Assembly: GCA_036429605.1 (NCBI GenBank)
Contig: JAVFKD010000016.1
Coordinates: forward strand, 3,162,001 to 3,226,000
Reading direction: 5' to 3'
DNA from: Cladobotryum mycophilum
Lineage: Eukaryota; Ascomycota; Sordariomycetes; Hypocreales; Hypocreaceae
DNA length: 64,000 bases
The position numbers and the translations under genes were made by a program. The notes beneath the pieces were generated by a model, which made no database searches, was not told where the DNA came from, and saw only the letters and a list, made by a program, of their open reading frames with translations. How positions within the stretch are numbered: the first letter of the stretch is position 1; each line of letters begins with the position of its first letter. Shown here piece after piece: positions 60,422 through 64,000 of this stretch.

Positions 60422-60455
60422 CCCCCCCCCCCCCCAAAAAAAAAAAAAAAAAAAA
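60422..60455. repeat. C homopolymer directly joined to an A homopolymer
   Basis: About 14 C followed directly by about 20 A. Exact lengths are unreliable in any assembly, and the join of two long homopolymers is a candidate assembly weak point. Confidence 0.8.
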
Positions 60456-60620
60456 CAAAGATCTCCATCCAAAATCTCCGATCCCCGTCTCTTACCTTTC
60501 CATTCCCTTTGTGCGAACTCGTCCGGAGGTGAGATTTCAAATATACTGGTAAGAAACTTACTCTATAACATAATCACATATAGCTTACATTACCTACCTA
60601 GTACTCATAGGTAAGTAGGT

Positions 60621-60636
60621 AAGGCAAGGCAAGGCA
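60621..60636. repeat. AAGGC pentanucleotide repeat
   Basis: Three tandem units immediately right of a TACCTAC/GTAGGTA inverted repeat (about 60590-60622). Confidence 0.75.
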
Positions 60637-61370
60637 AAAAATAGAAGTCAAAGTACAGTGTTCATAAAGCACGCCCAAAATATGGAAGTGAATGCCTTCA
60701 TCTCATGGTATAGATGCTCAAAACATCTAAACTGAACAAGTCATGTCTACCCTTCCCTTCCCCCTTCTCCTCGACTCGCTTCCTCGCAAACGCATCCTCA
60801 TCTCACAATCTATGGAATCATTTCGCGTCGTCCCATTTCTATGACGTATCAAGACACACGGTCGCCCTCTCCCTCCCCTTAACCCGCAAAATCGAGTCAA
60901 TCATCATCCATCCCCTCGTCAATCTTCGACTCACAATTTCACACTCCCCCCTTCTCTCCTCTCCTATGACGCCAAACAGCCGCACAGGAAGACAGAGACA
61001 GAGAGACAGAAAGTGAACCCTTGAACAACGATCCAAGCGTGCGAACCAATTAATTCGGAGGACAAGTCCGACTCCAACCAGCTCGCCTCATTGGACGGGT
61101 TACGAAGAAACAAGAATTCCTGGCTGGTCTCCTTGCCCGTTGCCAAGGGTAGCTCGCCCGCAAGCACGCTTCGTCGTTCGCGAGCTGTCTTCCCATGTCT
61201 CACGCGAACGATATCCCTTCTCCATGCTGGCTGTTTTTCTTCCGCACCTGAACTGGGACTGACAAGGAAAACGTCCATGCACCGCATTCCACCAAGTCAG
61301 GTTTCCCAGCCCAAGTTCAAGTTCAGCACACAAAAAAGCCATGTAAGAAAATAAACAAGACAAAAAAAGA

Positions 61371-61392
61371 AAAGAAAAGAAAAGAAAAGAAA
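61371..61392. repeat. GAAAA pentanucleotide repeat
   Basis: Four to five tandem units in a purine tract. Confidence 0.8.
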
Positions 61393-64000
61393 AAGAGGTC
61401 AATACCACCATGGCATCATCTCGGTGACCGATTCGGTTGCCGCCCCCTCCCCCTTCTCTCTCCTCCCCCTAGCATCGTGAGATCTGATGAGTCATTATGT
61501 TCAATGAAATAATAAAATAAACCATGTTTCCCTTTTTCCGCAAAGACCACGCATCCATCGCATATACACGCACACCCCCTCGCCATGCATGTAGTCCGTG
61601 ACGAGCAAGCCCAGAAGCGCAAGGGAACAAAAGGAGAAAAGAAATATGTCATTTCTTCTAGAAGGAATCCTTCGCCGACGCCACCGGGCCGGACTCTTCA
61701 ATCCCCCGTATCAAACAGGAAACATTCTGGAACTTCTAGCGTCATTCCATGTTGAGGGTGTGTGAGTGTGAGTGGCGTCAGAGGGGAGGGAAGAAGTAAC
61801 ACTTGAAACGCCAGCTTCAGAATGTTTCAGGCAAATCACCATGAACAATCACTGACCAATGCCTTGCCATGTCGCAATTTACCAAATGGCGTGGTTCGAA
61901 AGAGGGAGAAAAAAATTCATTTATCAAGGATTGACGATCGGGCACGCCCCTCCCTACCCCCCTAAGGCCTGTCGGAGCAAAGCAAAAAAGAAAGGGAAAA
62001 AAGAAAATACATTGAAGAAAAAAGCCGAAATGTAGAAAACCAAGGGGAACCCGTGGAGATCGAAGAATTGCACGCTTCATCGCCCGTTCGGCACGTGTAC
62101 TCACGGAGATCCCGTACCTGCATGAGCAACCACGCACACAAAAGCAAAAAAAGCCCAACAGGCTGTGTTTGCAGTAATAACCATCATGACCAATATGCAG
62201 CATATACGGGTTAATGCAACCGCATAAAATGCACAAGGCAACAAAAAAAAAAGGAAGAAAGAAGAAGAAAAGAACCTTCTCCACAAGTTTAGGGTGAAAC
62301 AGAAAAAACACGTTTTTACCATGGCAAATACAACGTCAACGGCTCTGCGCTCCCTGGCCACCGCAGCGGAAGCACCGTGATGCATCCGAATCTTTCTCCC
62401 CCTTGAAGCCTTGGGTGGGGGATGGACAAACTCCCGGCCGACAGTCCGAACAGGCCTTCAAAAGAAAAGCAAGGCCAGAGAAGAAAGAAGAAGAAGAAAA
62501 CAACGAAATCAGCTTGAGAAATGCCCGATTCGGAGAGTATCCAGTTTGTTCAACCTTGGCTCCGAGAATGGTCGTCTGCAGGAACAGCGCCCCCCAGGCA
62601 ATTCGGCATTGTCTCCAGCCATACGGAGGTTTCTTCCTCCTCGTATGTCAAGATGCAGGCTTATACGCATATTGGTCTTGCTTCTGCTTGCCTGATTAAA
62701 TGGTCTTGTTGCTGTGCTGCCGTCGCCCCCTCCCTCTCCCCCTAGTGTGTTCCTGCATCAGGAAAGAAAGAAAAAGCTTGATTGTGCTTCAGGGCCAGGG
62801 GGACCCTCGACGTTTCATCGTTCCAGTACCATTATCAATTCCTTCTTCTTTTTTCAAGGTTCTTCTTTCTGCCCTTTCTCCCTTCATTTCAAGCTTCCTT
62901 CTCTGGCTTAACACCCCTTTTTTTCCCTTCAGATCAAGGATGGCCGGCTTGTGGGGGGTGCGTAGGTAGGATTCTTTGCAGGAAGGCCAAGCGCCTTGCT
63001 TGCTGCATACCAGGCCAGATCTGCATCGAAGGGAGACATGGTCTTGTTTCTCTCCCCCTTCCCCTAAAGAGCCGCATGGGAAAGGGTATTACCAACTCAA
63101 ATCTTGACCTGTGAAATGAACTCCATATTGGATACTCTGCCAGATTTGGTGAGATCCGCTCGGTGTAATTGACTGTCCGAGTCGGGACGTCCAAGTTGGG
63201 GAAGAAGAGGAAAGAAGAAAAAGAGGAAAGAAGAAAGCAAGGCAAAACCACACAGTCCTTGTCAATCCCCCCTAGCCCCCCGTCAGTCAGCCTGGATCTT
63301 CAACACACAAGCCACAACCGGTTCTTGTAGATGTTTTTGGAAGATTCCCGTCCACACCAACACACAGAGAAAAATTCATGTTTCTCCCTCGTCAGAAACT
63401 AATACTACCCTCTTCCATCCATTATGCAGATTCGTCGCCGCCCATTGCCAAGCATCGACTAGTCCAACCTAGTCCCGGACACGGAGACACATGGTTTGGT
63501 TGGATTGCGGAAAATTTTACGGAGTGGCCGGCCGGGAGGGGTTCATCGGCCCAGGCAGCTTTTCGGACGTCCCCGAGCCAGCAAACAAACACCCCCTCCC
63601 TCTCCTTTCCGAGGCAGGCTGATGGAGAGACGAATGGAGACCGATGGAGACGAGAGTTGGCGAGTGTAACGGAAGAATGAAAGTAAACGTTGGCCAAGGC
63701 TTCTCTAGCCCCTGGTTCCAGAAAGTGTCGCGTGGGAGAGACAGTTGCGTCTCAGAGACGGGCAAAACGTCAACTATAGTTGCATATTTCCCTATATCGA
63801 TGGTAATATTACACCAACTATGTCATAATGTGCCCATATCTATCCTCATTTAGGCATCATCATGCGCCTCGTTGTGGGTACGAAAAGGATGTCATGCTTA
63901 GGCACTTGCAGCATGCCAAACCGCTAAGGTAATGGATATTATAGAAGATGAAATCGAATATAGGCAGTTCGAGAGGAGGGGAAGATGATGCCGCCCACAG

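Larger units (their letters stand above)
59308..64000. other. Gene-free right end of the window
   Basis: About 4.7 kb downstream of CDC73 without a supportable gene. Its style matches the left desert: purine and pyrimidine tracts, simple repeats and random-looking frames. The stretch 60420-60460 has a C-run joined to an A-run, and 60590-60640 has TACC/GGTA inverted repeats and AAGGC repeats. It may be the far-upstream region of a gene beyond the window. Confidence 0.5.

Noticed and set aside
1..64000. tRNA, rRNA and CRISPR genes
   Set aside because: A visual search for T-arm motifs such as GGTTCGAATCC, for rRNA-like sequence and for regularly spaced identical repeats found no supportable candidate. 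A covariance-model search would be decisive.

Overview
The window is nuclear DNA of a filamentous ascomycete (Pezizomycotina, most likely Sordariomycetes; Hypocreales is plausible but not proven). The evidence is 20 GT-AG introns of 49-118 bp in ten genes, tight divergent and convergent gene pairs, fungal-only families (an Mks1-like DUF1752/DUF3295 protein, F-box proteins, an aldo/keto reductase of the norsolorinate reductase/aryl-alcohol dehydrogenase group), and a retroelement relic with a RIP-type mutation. I recognise no tRNA, rRNA, CRISPR array or bacterial feature.

Layout. 1-0.9 kb: non-coding. 0.9-2.6 kb: an Mks1-like nitrogen/retrograde-type regulator on the minus strand. 2.6-30.7 kb: a 28-kb stretch with no gene I can support, made of homopurine/homopyrimidine tracts, microsatellites, short palindromes and six near-GC-free AT islands spaced 2.4-3.9 kb apart; all of it lies upstream of the Mks1-like gene. 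30.7-34.4 kb: a pentatricopeptide-like, probably mitochondrial protein and a small single-pass membrane protein. 36.6-39.6 kb: a seven-exon aldo/keto reductase and an unrecognised, frame-broken gene. 39.9-52.6 kb: a dense housekeeping block with BUB3, eIF2-alpha, the mitochondrial inner membrane protease subunit Imp2, an Mme1-like carrier, a conserved unknown protein, mitochondrial ribosomal protein uL23m, a METTL4-like MT-A70 methyltransferase and a Leu5-like CoA carrier. 52.6-57.5 kb: an accessory patch with an F-box relic joined to a Ty3/gypsy RNase H fragment, and a second F-box gene. 58.0-59.3 kb: CDC73 of the Paf1 complex. 59.3-64 kb: non-coding, in the style of the left desert.

Themes. 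Five of the proteins act, or probably act, in mitochondria: the PPR-like protein, Imp2, the Mme1-like carrier, uL23m and the Leu5-like carrier. The other housekeeping genes serve translation initiation, the spindle checkpoint, nucleic-acid methylation and transcription elongation. Three gene pairs are divergent and share short promoters (BUB3/eIF2-alpha, the unknown protein/uL23m, METTL4-like/Leu5-like).

Quality warning. Five genes (the unknown at 38.7 kb, the unknown at 46.7 kb, Leu5-like, the F-box gene at 56.4 kb, CDC73) keep an open reading frame only if single bases are added back, eight in all and always as a missing base, mostly in short homopolymers. This looks like deletion-biased assembly error rather than pseudogenisation of essential genes.
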